Origin: Bifidobacterium breve
Lineage (GTDB): Bacteria; Actinomycetota; Thermoleophilia; Miltoncostaeales; Miltoncostaeaceae
DNA: 34,774 nucleotides
Direction: 5' to 3'
Assembly (NCBI GenBank): GCA_945861935.1
Contig: CAMAVU010000012.1
Span: 1-34,774 of the forward strand
This document shows positions 1-7,367 of the stretch, in pieces. The translations under genes and the position numbers were made by a program. Under the pieces are notes generated by a model, which saw only the letters and a program-made list of their open reading frames with translations, had not been told where the DNA came from and searched no databases. Position 1 is the first letter of the stretch, and each line of letters opens with the position of its first letter.

Positions 1-222
1 CGTGGAGATCCGCTGCGACAGAGGCGACGATGCGGACCCGTCCGACCCCAGGCGCACCCCGTCCGGGGAAGGGGCCCCGGCGCCTTGCTGACACGGGTGG
101 TGGCAGTGCGGCGCGGGCCGGGGGAGATGCTGCGGCCACGCACCTGCCAGCGGGACCCACTTCGCGGTCCTGCCGGGGAACGGGGGCCTCTACCCCCCGA
201 TCATCTGAACCCCATGGGCTGC
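1..222. other. Window edge, no supported gene
   Basis: Open frames cross this stretch on the plus strand only because the DNA is GC-rich and stop-poor. Their translations are Arg/Pro/Gly-rich, show no recognisable domain, and run through the hairpin at 223-265 into the opposite-strand gene. I see no coding signature, RNA gene or promoter that I can support. Confidence 0.5.
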
Positions 223-265
223 TGCACCGGGCAACGGCGCCGGAGCGGCGCCGTTGCCCGGTGCA
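223..265 (-). terminator. Long perfect hairpin after the secreted-protein gene
   Basis: TGCACCGGGCAACGGCGCC (223-241) and its exact reverse complement (247-265) flank a GGAGC loop, giving a 19-bp perfect stem. It starts 3 nt after the stop codon of the minus-strand gene 269-1024. There is no U-tract, so it may act as a U-less terminator or protect the mRNA 3' end. Confidence 0.7.
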
Positions 266-268
266 CGG

Positions 269-1024
269 TCAGGCGCAGGCCAGCACCACGGAGAACGGGT
301 AGTCCTTCGGCCCATTGTTCTCGCCCATCGCCGTGACGTACAGGTACGACCCGGCGACCAGGGTGGCGAGAGGGGTGTTCCAGGTGAGTCCGTTGATGCT
401 CGTGGTCCCGGCGAGCGAGGCGGTGCTCACCGCGCATCTCTTGATTGATGCCGAGAATGTGATCTTGTACTTGTCCTGGGCCGCGCGCATCGCCGAGGTC
501 GCACCGTACGAGCGCCTGGCATCGAGTACGCCGGTGGACGATACGGTCGCGAACCGGATCGGCTGCTTGCTCGTGCTCCCCGGGACCGGGACCGGCGTGA
601 TCGGTGCTGCCGGGACGCCGGCCGTGGGGGGGCGACAGGCCAGTAGCACGGAGAACGGGTAGTCCTTCGGACCATTGTTCTCGCCCATCGCCGTGATGTA
701 CAGGTACGACCCGGAGATCAGGGTGGCAATACGGGTGTTCCAGGTGAGTCCGTTGATACTCGTGCTCGCGGCGCCCGAGGCGGTGCTCACCGCGCATGTC
801 GTGATGGATGACGCGAAGGTGATCTTGTACTTGCCCTGGGCCTGGCGGATCGCCGAGGTCGCACCGTACGAGCGCGTGAGATCGAGCACCCCGGTGGACG
901 ACACCGCCGCCATCTTGACGGTCACGGTGGATGTGGCACTCAGGCTGGAAGCGGGGGTGAGCGCGGCGGCAAGCGTGATGCCCGCGATGAGCATCGTGGT
1001 GCGCGTGGGTGATGATGATGACAT
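269..1024 (-). CDS. Secreted protein with two tandem copies of a ~120-residue domain
   Basis: The 251-residue product begins with a Sec-type signal peptide (MSSSSPTRTTMLIAGITLAA, then Ala-rich). The ATG at 1024 is chosen because AGAGGAGAA lies about 5 nt upstream; longer in-frame starts have no ribosome site. The mature part is two copies of one domain with exactly 120-residue (360-bp) periodicity. Each contains VSSTGVLD, RSYGATSA, KYKITF, CAVSTAS, INGLTWNT and GENNGPKDYPFSV, and ends in LAC, so each copy has a Cys pair (CAVSTAS and LAC) that could form a disulfide. A Pro-rich linker (TPVPVPGSTSKQP) joins them. I do not recognise the domain; a beta-rich extracellular fold is inferred from composition. 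It stands alone, with a hairpin directly after the stop. Confidence 0.85.
   Translation of the reverse strand: MSSSSPTRTTMLIAGITLAAALTPASSLSATSTVTVKMAAVSSTGVLDLTRSYGATSAIRQAQGKYKITFASSITTCAVSTASGAASTSINGLTWNTRIATLISGSYLYITAMGENNGPKDYPFSVLLACRPPTAGVPAAPITPVPVPGSTSKQPIRFATVSSTGVLDARRSYGATSAMRAAQDKYKITFSASIKRCAVSTASLAGTTSINGLTWNTPLATLVAGSYLYVTAMGENNGPKDYPFSVVLACA
271..905 (-). repeat. Direct duplication with 360-bp period inside the secreted-protein gene
   Basis: Units at about 271-545 and 631-905 align without gaps at an offset of exactly 360 bp. Comparing 281-360 with 641-720 by eye gives 74 identical bases of 80. The lack of indels points to a fairly recent in-frame duplication or to ongoing gene conversion. 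Confidence 0.9.
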
Positions 1025-1270
1025 GAGATTCTCCTCTGCAAGGGGTGGGTACGAACGGCTGAGGCCACGCGTACAATCGTGGCCCCCCGGAGCCGCCATT
1101 CCGTGCGGACCTCGCCCGTGGGGGAGACGAGCATGGATTCCCGGGCCGTGAGGGACACGTCGTCGGGGGAAGGGGGAACCCGGCGCGCCGGGCGATGTCA
1201 TTCAGCGCTCACCGCACCTCGGGGATCAGGGGCCGATCAGGTGTGGGGCTGTGCTCTTCCATTGTCCATC

Positions 1271-2515
1271 TCACGCGCGGGCCGGCAGGGGTGGCCGCTC
1301 GGTCCATGCATGCAGCGCGAGGATGACGGCCTGGCAACTGAACGCCCGGGCGCCGATCCCCGTGCCGTTGATGGGGTCGGTGTACTCGCGGAACCCGTGG
1401 GCGTCGAGGCGCTCGTCGATGCGGGCAACCAGCGCCGACGCCTCCGCATGGCGCCCCGCCAGTAGCAGGGCCGGCACCGCGAATGGTGGCGTGAATGGCC
1501 ACGACGGGCCACGCCAGTACTGCGGGATCATCCTGCCGTCGCCACGGATGAAGGCCGGATCGTCCAGGCTGACCGACGGCACCGGATGCCGGGCCCAGAA
1601 GCGACTGGGGGCCATCAGCCAGCCGTTCACCACGCGGTCGCGGATCTCCGCGGGCAGGTCGGGGAGGGCAGCCGGCGCCAGTCCCTGCCAGACGTTGACC
1701 GGGCTCAACCGTCCGTCCGGGCCGAGCAGGCGGAAGATGCCCGTGTCGTCATCCCAGAGGTGCCGGACGATCGCCTCGGTGATCTCCCGGGCGCGATCCC
1801 GGGCGCCCGCCACGCCGAGAGCCGCGAGTCCGACATGGCCCAGGGCGAGCGCCGTGTTCACCAGCGGGCACGCCGCCGTGAAGCCGCCTGCCGCGCGGAT
1901 GCGCCGGAACGAGAACTCGTGCCGCCGGACCTCGGCGACGAGCGCGGCGAACCCGGGTGTGCCGTGGCGCCGCCAGCCGAGCGCGGCATCGAACACCGGG
2001 GAGGCGTCGCATCCGGTCTCGTCGGGGAGGATGACCCAGGCGAGACCGGTCTCATCCATGCGCTCGCGCTCGATCCACCCGTGATACCGCGACACCACAT
2101 CGCGGCCACGCGCGGTGAAGGAGGGGTCGTCGAGCCGTTCGGCGATCTCCGCCCACGCCCACCCGAGAAACGGTGGTTGGATCGTGGCGGTGGCCAGATC
2201 AGCGCACCGGCGGACGTTGTAGAAGGCCAGACGGGACGGCCGCACCGGTGCATTCCAGAAGATCGTGTGGCCGATGAGGCCGTCGGGCGTCTGTGACCCC
2301 GCCAGCGATTCAACTTCGGCGGCCGCACGCCGCGGATCCACCTCATTCCATGCAAGCGCGTGCATCAGCGAATCCCAGAACCACTGGTACGGGTACTTCT
2401 CGCCATCCGGGCATGTGTAGGCGTATCGCGTGCCATCGCGGCCGACGCCCTCGCGCCAATTGGCGGTGAGCAGGGCCCGGGCCGCCCCGTCCACTCTGGC
2501 GCGCACCGCATTCAT
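1271..2515 (-). CDS. GH63/mannosylglycerate hydrolase-like (alpha/alpha)6 glycosidase
   Basis: This is a 414-residue cytosolic-looking protein (no signal peptide) resembling the six-hairpin glycosidases of the GH63, trehalase and mannosylglycerate-hydrolase group. Support comes from KYPYQWFWDSLMHALAW near the N-terminus, the TPDGLIGH loop, PQYWRGPSWPF (the typical YWRGP.W motif) and REYTDPINGTGIGARAFSC near the C-terminus. It probably hydrolyses an alpha-linked glucoside or mannoside such as a compatible solute or trehalose-like sugar; the substrate cannot be read from sequence. The ATG at 2515 matches where family homology seems to begin. An in-frame GTG at 2629 would add 38 low-complexity residues and lies only ~28 nt after the predicted transcription start, so it cannot be excluded. 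The likely promoter is at 2665-2692. Confidence 0.8.
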   Translation of the reverse strand: MNAVRARVDGAARALLTANWREGVGRDGTRYAYTCPDGEKYPYQWFWDSLMHALAWNEVDPRRAAAEVESLAGSQTPDGLIGHTIFWNAPVRPSRLAFYNVRRCADLATATIQPPFLGWAWAEIAERLDDPSFTARGRDVVSRYHGWIERERMDETGLAWVILPDETGCDASPVFDAALGWRRHGTPGFAALVAEVRRHEFSFRRIRAAGGFTAACPLVNTALALGHVGLAALGVAGARDRAREITEAIVRHLWDDDTGIFRLLGPDGRLSPVNVWQGLAPAALPDLPAEIRDRVVNGWLMAPSRFWARHPVPSVSLDDPAFIRGDGRMIPQYWRGPSWPFTPPFAVPALLLAGRHAEASALVARIDERLDAHGFREYTDPINGTGIGARAFSCQAVILALHAWTERPPLPARA

Positions 2516-2656
2516 GCAGGCGAGGCCCTGAAGAAGCGGCCGGCGGCGGACGGCGCGGGGAACCCCCCGATTCCCTGCACTTCCGAGGCCCCCCGACCTC
2601 GGGACGTCCGCCGCTCGGTACCGCCACACACCCGGGTCCCGTGTGGGTCCGAATGC

Positions 2657-2669
2657 ATAACCGGGTTAT
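2657..2669. promoter_or_regulatory. Inverted repeat ATAACC-G-GGTTAT, possible operator
   Basis: A perfect 6-bp inverted repeat with a 1-nt spacer covers the -10 element of the predicted glycosidase promoter. The position suits repressor binding by a LacI- or GntR-type regulator. No such regulator is in the window, so this is inference. Confidence 0.4.
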
Positions 2670-2692
2670 ACAGCACCCGGCGTGGGGCGCAA
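2665..2692 (-). promoter_or_regulatory. Predicted promoter of the glycosidase gene
   Basis: On the minus strand, TTGCGC (2692-2687) and TATAAC (2670-2665) are separated by 16 bp. TATAAC matches five of six -10 consensus bases. The region 2641-2765 is also less GC-rich than its surroundings, as expected of a promoter in this genome. Confidence 0.5.
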
Positions 2693-2769
2693 GCCTTACA
2701 CCGTCAACCACATGGATTCTTTACCCGGTGTTCTCATTCATTGTGCGCGTTGATTCCCATCCGACGGCA

Positions 2770-3444
2770 CTAGGGTGAGCACCCTGCCACGGGCTTCAGC
2801 GGGTGGCTGTCCGTCGCGGTGATGCTGGCGACCTCGCTGATCAGCGCGTGCGTAGGGGCAAGCCTCTCGGTGCGCGCACGCCGGTCCGCGAGGGCGCGGA
2901 GCATTAGGGCCGTGTCGGCGATCGGCACACCGGTCAGGTGGGCATCCCGAGCGGCGAAGTCGTCCTCGATCGCTGCGATCGCGGCGGACAGACAGTCCAT
3001 GTTCCCCTGGGCGATGGCCTCGATGGCGTCGGCGGCGCGGTCGAATGCGGGACCGCCCTCGCGCATTCCCGGTGCGAGGCGCAGTGCGGTCGCGTCGTCA
3101 CCATCAATGACCGCGCACAGGGCACCCAGATAGCACGACGCCGGCGAATCGGCGATGTCGGCGAGGGCGATCCGGGCATGGCTCGCCTCCGGGGCGCCGT
3201 CACCAGCCAGCACGGCGGCCTTGACCGCGCCGATGAGGCGCCCCCAGGATCGCGGCTGTGCCAGCGGGAACGATGCCAGGTAGGCCGCGGCAGCGGCACG
3301 CATGAAGCGGCGCCCACCCCGGGTATCGCCACTCATCAGGCGCTGCTGCCCCTCGCGCTCGGCCACGAGGGCGGCGAGCAAGAGGTCCACGTCGGGGCCG
3401 TCACCGATGCCGGGGGCCTCCCGCAGTAACGGGTCAGTGCTCAC
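2770..3444 (-). CDS. Hypothetical alpha-helical protein
   Basis: This 224-residue soluble protein is rich in Ala, Asp and Arg, with no signal peptide or membrane segment. Most of it (residues ~20-210) looks like amphipathic helices separated by short loops, reminiscent of a TPR-like superhelix, but I see no consensus repeat and assign no function. The GTG start at 3444 overlaps the end of the upstream membrane-protein gene by 11 nt, so the two are almost certainly co-transcribed and translationally coupled. No good terminator is visible after the stop. Confidence 0.7.
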   Translation of the reverse strand: MSTDPLLREAPGIGDGPDVDLLLAALVAEREGQQRLMSGDTRGGRRFMRAAAAAYLASFPLAQPRSWGRLIGAVKAAVLAGDGAPEASHARIALADIADSPASCYLGALCAVIDGDDATALRLAPGMREGGPAFDRAADAIEAIAQGNMDCLSAAIAAIEDDFAARDAHLTGVPIADTALMLRALADRRARTERLAPTHALISEVASITATDSHPLKPVAGCSP

Positions 3445-3904
3445 TGTGTGCCTTCCCGGCCTGTTCGCGGAGCAGATCGACGCGGAGGGCCACGGTGAGG
3501 GCGTCTACCTTTCCCTCGCCGTCCAGACGGTCCGCGACGAGCCAGGCCTCCCCGGACAGGAAACGAAGGCGCTCGACGGCGTCGGGCAGTGATGCCGCGC
3601 GCGCGGCTTCGGCCTCGATGTAGGCCAAGATCTCGGCCTGCTCCTGTGGCAGCCACCGGGGCCCTGACCCGGGCCATTCGCGGTTTCGTGCGATCAGCCA
3701 CCAGAGGACGGCGATCAGCGGAAACTTGAGGAGGACCACCACGAGCATCGCGAAGGCGGGGCGGACCCAGTCCGGCCCGGGCATGCCGGGCGCCAGCACC
3801 AGCAACGCGGTGCCGAACAGCGCGAGCACCAGTGACGCCACGATGGCGGGCACGACACGTCGTGCGACCGGGGCGGGGAACGATCCGCAGAGCAGCCAGC
3901 GCAT
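3434..3904 (-). CDS. Hypothetical two-helix membrane protein
   Basis: This 156-residue protein has two predicted membrane segments, residues ~17-39 and ~50-72, each hydrophobic and ending at basic residues. A charged, probably helical cytosolic tail follows (residues 80-156, rich in Glu, Ala and Arg). The ATG at 3904 is chosen; a GTG six codons earlier, just after a G-rich stretch, is an alternative. It is divergent from thrS (117 bp between starts) and overlaps the downstream hypothetical gene by 11 nt. A long open frame continuing upstream, antisense to thrS, is a shadow and was excluded. No function is assigned. Confidence 0.7.
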   Translation of the reverse strand: MRWLLCGSFPAPVARRVVPAIVASLVLALFGTALLVLAPGMPGPDWVRPAFAMLVVVLLKFPLIAVLWWLIARNREWPGSGPRWLPQEQAEILAYIEAEAARAASLPDAVERLRFLSGEAWLVADRLDGEGKVDALTVALRVDLLREQAGKAHSEH

Positions 3905-3972
3905 CACGCCCGGATCTTCCACCCCCCGGCGGGCGACCGCAAGGGGGGAGCGGAGCGCCCCTGCCTCGTTGC

Positions 3973-3978
3973 TACCAT
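3973..3978 (+). promoter_or_regulatory. Candidate -10 element (TACCAT) for thrS
   Basis: TACCAT lies 43 nt before the thrS start, leaving a leader of about 35 nt that contains GAGGAG and AGGAA. No convincing -35 is visible. No T-box (specifier loop, antiterminator) fits in the 117-bp gap. Confidence 0.3.
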
Positions 3979-4021
3979 CGGCCGCCGCCACGATCGCCCG
4001 CACGAGGAGCACGCCAGGAAC

Positions 4022-5926
4022 ATGCACGTCGTACTCCCCGATGGCACCCACCTCGACCTGCCCGATGGCGCCACCGGCCACGACGCCGCCCTGGCCATCG
4101 GGCCGGGCCTCGCGAAGGCGGCCGTGGCCGTGCGGGTGGGGGGCGAGGTCCGCGACCTTGCGCGGCCACTCGCCGACGGCGAGGAGATCGCGATCGTCAC
4201 CGGCAAGAGCGGCGACGACCACCTGTACGTGATGCGCCACTCGGCGGCCCATGTTCTGGCCGAGGCAGTGATGACCCTCTTCCCGGGGACGCGGTTCGGC
4301 TTCGGCCCGCCCATCGCCGACGGCTTCTACTACGACTTCGAACTCGATCAGCCGCTGACCGAGGACGACTTCCCGGCCATCGAGGCCGAGATGCAGCGCA
4401 TCGCCAAGGCGAAGGCGCCGTTCGAGCGCACCGTCATGAGCATCCCTGACGCGCGCGCGTTCTTTGCCGAGCGTGAGCAGCCCTACAAGGTGGATCAGGT
4501 GGAGGAGCTCGGCCGGCAGGGTGAGTCCGACGTGTCGCTGTACCGCGAGCGCGAGTTCATCGACCTCTGCCGCGGCCCGCATGTCCACGACACGGGAAGG
4601 ATCGGCCACGTCAGGTTGCTGTCGGTGGCCGGCGCGTACTGGCGTGGAACCGAGGCGAACCCGATGCTCACGCGGGTCTACGCCACAGCATTCCCCACGA
4701 AGGCCGATCTGGATGAGCACCTCGAGCGGCTCGAGGCCGCCCGGGCGCGCGATCACCGGCGCGTGGGACGCGATCTCGGCATCTTCCACTTCGACGAGGC
4801 CGGGCCCGGCTTCCCCTTCTTCCTGCCCAGGGGGATGATCGTGGTGAACGAGATCCAGAGCGCGCTGCGCTCGGAACTCGACGCCATGGGGTATCAGGAG
4901 ATCCGCACCCCGACGCTGCTCTCGGACGAGCTCTGGAAGCAGAGCGGCCATTTCGAGCACTACAAGGACAACATGTACTTCACGGAGGTTGACGGTCAGG
5001 GGTTCGCCGTGAAGCCCATGAACTGTCCGGGGGCGTGTCTGGTGTTCCGCTCCACCCGTCGCTCGTACCGCGAACTGCCGCTTCGCCTGGCCGAGTTCGG
5101 GCATGTGCACCGTCACGAGCTCTCGGGCGTTCTGCACGGGCTCTTCCGCGTCCGGGCGTTCACGCAGGACGATGCGCACGTCTTCTGCCGCATGGATCAG
5201 GTCCAGACCGAGGTCCGGTCCATCCTCGATCTCACCGAGCGCTTCTACGCGCGCTTCGGGTTCCGGGATGTCGCGATGTTCCTCTCCACACGGCCGGCGA
5301 AGGCCACCGGCACACCCGCGATGTGGGATCAGGCCGAGGAGGCCCTGCGCCTCGCCCTCGGCGATCGCGAGTACGGCATGAAGGAGGGTGACGGCGCGTT
5401 CTACGGGCCGAAGATTGACATCCAGGTGACCGACTCGATGGGCCGCTCGTGGCAACTGGGTACGTGCCAACTCGACTTCTACATGCCCGAACGCTTCGGG
5501 CTCGGGTACACGACCGCCGACGACACCGAGGAGCGGCCGGTCATCATCCACCGGGCCATCACCGGCTCGCTCGAGCGCTTCCTGGGGATCCTCCTCGAGG
5601 ACACCGGCGGCGACCTGCCGTTCTGGCTGGCGCCCGAGCAGGTGCGGGTCATCCCGGTATCGGACCGGCACGCCGTCTATTCGGATGAGGTGTGCGCGAC
5701 GCTCCGGGAGTCGGGGCTGCGCGCCGAGGTGGACACCCGAGGCGAGACCATGGGCAGGCGCATCCGCGATGGTGAGCTCGGCAAGGTGCCGTACCTGCTC
5801 ATCGTGGGCGACCGCGAGGTGGAGACGCGCACGGCGTCGGTGCGCGCCCGCCATGGGGGCCAGGAGGGCGACGTTCCCCTCACCGGGCTCGCCGAGGCCC
5901 TTCGCGCGGGGGCGCCCACGGCGTGA
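4022..5926 (+). CDS. thrS: Threonyl-tRNA synthetase
   Basis: Charges tRNA-Thr with threonine in the cytosol. The 634-residue length is typical. Domains in order: TGS domain (~1-60); editing domain (~65-225) with RHSAAHVLAEAV (H73, H77) and CRGPH (C183, H187), the metal-site set used to clear mischarged serine; class II catalytic core (~250-530) with GFPFFLPRG, the zinc cysteine in MNCPG (C335), RHELSG, TQDDAHVFC (zinc H386) and IIHRAITGS carrying the third zinc histidine; and a C-terminal anticodon-binding domain ending in an Ala-rich tail. GAGGAG lies 12 nt and AGGAA directly upstream of the ATG. The stop overlaps the next small gene by 4 nt. Confidence 0.97.
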   Translation: MHVVLPDGTHLDLPDGATGHDAALAIGPGLAKAAVAVRVGGEVRDLARPLADGEEIAIVTGKSGDDHLYVMRHSAAHVLAEAVMTLFPGTRFGFGPPIADGFYYDFELDQPLTEDDFPAIEAEMQRIAKAKAPFERTVMSIPDARAFFAEREQPYKVDQVEELGRQGESDVSLYREREFIDLCRGPHVHDTGRIGHVRLLSVAGAYWRGTEANPMLTRVYATAFPTKADLDEHLERLEAARARDHRRVGRDLGIFHFDEAGPGFPFFLPRGMIVVNEIQSALRSELDAMGYQEIRTPTLLSDELWKQSGHFEHYKDNMYFTEVDGQGFAVKPMNCPGACLVFRSTRRSYRELPLRLAEFGHVHRHELSGVLHGLFRVRAFTQDDAHVFCRMDQVQTEVRSILDLTERFYARFGFRDVAMFLSTRPAKATGTPAMWDQAEEALRLALGDREYGMKEGDGAFYGPKIDIQVTDSMGRSWQLGTCQLDFYMPERFGLGYTTADDTEERPVIIHRAITGSLERFLGILLEDTGGDLPFWLAPEQVRVIPVSDRHAVYSDEVCATLRESGLRAEVDTRGETMGRRIRDGELGKVPYLLIVGDREVETRTASVRARHGGQEGDVPLTGLAEALRAGAPTA

Positions 5927-6123
5927 CCGAACGCCGCCGTCGCATGCCCGCGGGGCTGTGCGACCGGTGTGTATCCCAGCGGCTCGTGCCCACGCGCAAC
6001 TCCGTGTTCACCCTGTGCGAGGACCCCCGCATGCCCCGGTATCCCGCCGTGCCGATGGTGCGGTGCCCGGCCTTCGTGCCACGCGAGGCCGACACGGGTC
6101 CCGCGGACCCCGCTCCCGGGTAG
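5923..6123 (+). CDS. Small Cys-containing conserved protein
   Basis: This 66-residue protein contains GLCDRCVSQRLV, then TLCEDPRMPRYPAVPMVRC, so four Cys in a C-x2-C, C, C pattern with a DPR-x-P-x-YP-x-x-P signature. Small proteins of this type are common in Actinomycetota and Firmicutes and are generally annotated as hypothetical; a small zinc-binding knuckle is plausible. The GTG start shares GTGA with the thrS stop, so it is probably made by translational coupling to thrS. The spacing of its four Cys supports it being real despite its size. Confidence 0.75.
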   Translation: MTERRRRMPAGLCDRCVSQRLVPTRNSVFTLCEDPRMPRYPAVPMVRCPAFVPREADTGPADPAPG

Positions 6124-6297
6124 GGCAGGTCCGGGGCGGTCGCCATGATGGCCGCCTCGCGCAGCGGCAGCCGGATGGCGCCATGTCGTCGCAACGCGTC
6201 GCCGGGCGGGACGGGCTGAGCGTCGGTGGCCTCGACCTGGCCGGCCATCACCGCGTTCGGCGGGATCGTGCACCCACCGCATGGGGGAGCGTGACGG

Positions 6298-6303
6298 TAT
6301 CCT
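6298..6303 (+). promoter_or_regulatory. -10 element of a leaderless transcript (TATCCT)
   Basis: TATCCT ends 6 nt before the ATG at 6310, with no Shine-Dalgarno in between. Transcription would begin at or next to the A of the ATG. Confidence 0.55.
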
Positions 6304-6309
6304 CGCGGC

Positions 6310-6666
6310 ATGTCCGCAGGCATCCGGAACGTCATCATCATCCTCGGCCTGGCCGCGCTGGTCGTTGTCTGGGAGCGCTCGTTCGTGGTGGCCATCGGGT
6401 CGGTGGCGCAGATCATGGGGGTGCTGTTCGTGATCGCCGTCCTGGCCGCGGGCGTCGCGTACTTCCGGCGCAACCAGCTCGCCTGGCTGGTGCTCAAACC
6501 CTGGCAGAGGGCGGTCATCGTGCTGGCGGCGCTGGCGATCGCATTCCTGCTCGTCGCGGGCCACCCGCTGCTCACCGACCGGATCACGACCGTCGGTCTC
6601 ATCGCCCTGATCGTGGCGCTGGGCTTGCTCATCTGGTGGATCATCCGGGACAGCCGCCGCCTGTAG
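6310..6666 (+). CDS. Hypothetical four-helix membrane protein
   Basis: This 118-residue integral membrane protein has about four hydrophobic segments (residues ~7-22, 30-51, 66-84, 91-112) with short connecting loops. The Arg/Lys-containing loop YFRRNQLAW between helices 2 and 3 and the Arg-rich C-terminus suggest both lie in the cytosol. I do not recognise the family. It has its own predicted leaderless promoter and lies just upstream of the TadE-like cluster; no functional link is shown. Confidence 0.7.
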   Translation: MSAGIRNVIIILGLAALVVVWERSFVVAIGSVAQIMGVLFVIAVLAAGVAYFRRNQLAWLVLKPWQRAVIVLAALAIAFLLVAGHPLLTDRITTVGLIALIVALGLLIWWIIRDSRRL

Positions 6667-6732
6667 CCGGGTCGGCACCGCGACGCGCGTGAGGCATGAC
6701 GCGTGGCGCGCCCTCTGGGTGCATCACGTCCA

Positions 6733-6738
6733 TAGCGT
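6733..6738 (+). promoter_or_regulatory. -10 element of a leaderless transcript (TAGCGT)
   Basis: TAGCGT ends 6 nt before the ATG at 6745. It would drive the three-gene pseudopilin cluster 6745-8662 as one leaderless mRNA, because the following genes overlap by GTGA. Confidence 0.5.
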
Positions 6739-6744
6739 CGGCCC

Positions 6745-7098
6745 ATGCGAGCGGGTGCCCACCGACGGCAGGAGGGACAGGCCTCCGTCGAGGTCGTTGC
6801 ACTCATGCCGTTGCTGGCGCTGGCGGGGGCGGTGGTGGTGCAGGTGGGGATGGTCGTCAATGCGTGGAGCGCGGCCCACGAGGCCGCAAAGGCCGGCGCA
6901 CGGGCCATCATGGTGAATGCCCCGCCGGCCGCGGCGGCCCGGCGGGTGCTCGGGCAGCGGCTGGCCAGTGGTTCCTCGGTCCGGGTGGTCACCGATGGTG
7001 ACGGCGTGAAGCACGTAGACGTGCGCGTCGTCGTGCCGATGGTGCTCCCGTGGCTTCCCGCACCCCACGTGGCGTCGGCCGCCGAGGTCCTGCGGTGA
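6745..7098 (+). CDS. TadE-like pseudopilin
   Basis: This 117-residue protein has an N-terminal RRQEGQASVEVVALMPLLAL segment. The EGQASVEV motif places a Glu five residues after a Gly, as in the prepilin cleavage site of TadE/Flp proteins (G/xxxxE), followed by a ~20-residue hydrophobic helix. The rest (AHEAAKAGARA and a short beta-rich tail) is typical of TadE-type minor pilins. It would be inserted in the membrane and processed by a TadV-type peptidase, which is not encoded here. The stop shares GTGA with the next gene. Confidence 0.85.
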   Translation: MRAGAHRRQEGQASVEVVALMPLLALAGAVVVQVGMVVNAWSAAHEAAKAGARAIMVNAPPAAAARRVLGQRLASGSSVRVVTDGDGVKHVDVRVVVPMVLPWLPAPHVASAAEVLR

Positions 7099-7367
7099 GG
7101 GGTGCAGGCGCCTCGGGCGGGCAGGCCTCGCTGGAGGTGATCGCGCTGCTGCCGATCCTGCTCGCGCTCTCGCTGGTCGCCGTGTATATCGCCTCGCTGC
7201 TCGCGGCGGCATCGACCGCGCAGGACCGCGCCCGGGCAGGGGCCATGCGGGCGACCGGGCAGGACGGGGCGATGGTCACGGTCACCGGCTCGGGACCCGT
7301 GACCGCACTGCCCGTCCTCGGCGCGGACGCACCGGTGCGGCACCGTGTCGCAGTGCGCCTCCCGTGA
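7095..7367 (+). CDS. Second TadE-like small pseudopilin
   Basis: This 90-residue protein starts at the GTG overlapping the previous stop (GTGA). The N-terminus GASGGQASLEVIALLPILLA repeats the TadE signature, with Glu five residues after Gly, then a hydrophobic helix and STAQDRARAGAMRA. Longer in-frame starts lie inside the upstream gene and are not needed. Its stop again shares GTGA with the next gene, giving a three-gene translationally coupled unit. Confidence 0.8.
   Translation: MRGAGASGGQASLEVIALLPILLALSLVAVYIASLLAAASTAQDRARAGAMRATGQDGAMVTVTGSGPVTALPVLGADAPVRHRVAVRLP

Noticed and set aside
1179-1192. Palindrome CCCGGCGCGCCGGG between two minus-strand genes
   Set aside because: A loopless GC-only palindrome of 14 bp is expected by chance at this base composition, and it is not placed at a gene end or promoter.
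3905-4021. T-box or other tRNA-sensing leader for thrS
   Set aside because: The transcribed leader would be only about 35 nt, too short for a T-box, and no terminator/antiterminator pair is visible.
3905-5854. Long open frame on the minus strand across the whole of thrS, continuous with the small membrane-protein gene
   Set aside because: It is antisense to an unmistakable threonyl-tRNA synthetase, and its translation is His/Arg/Val-rich with no motifs; GC-rich DNA leaves few stops. Only the part from 3904 to 3434 was kept.
6124-6309. Possible short gene on either strand between the small Cys protein and the four-helix protein
   Set aside because: Frames are open but extend far into neighbouring genes on the other strand and show no domain or start signal.
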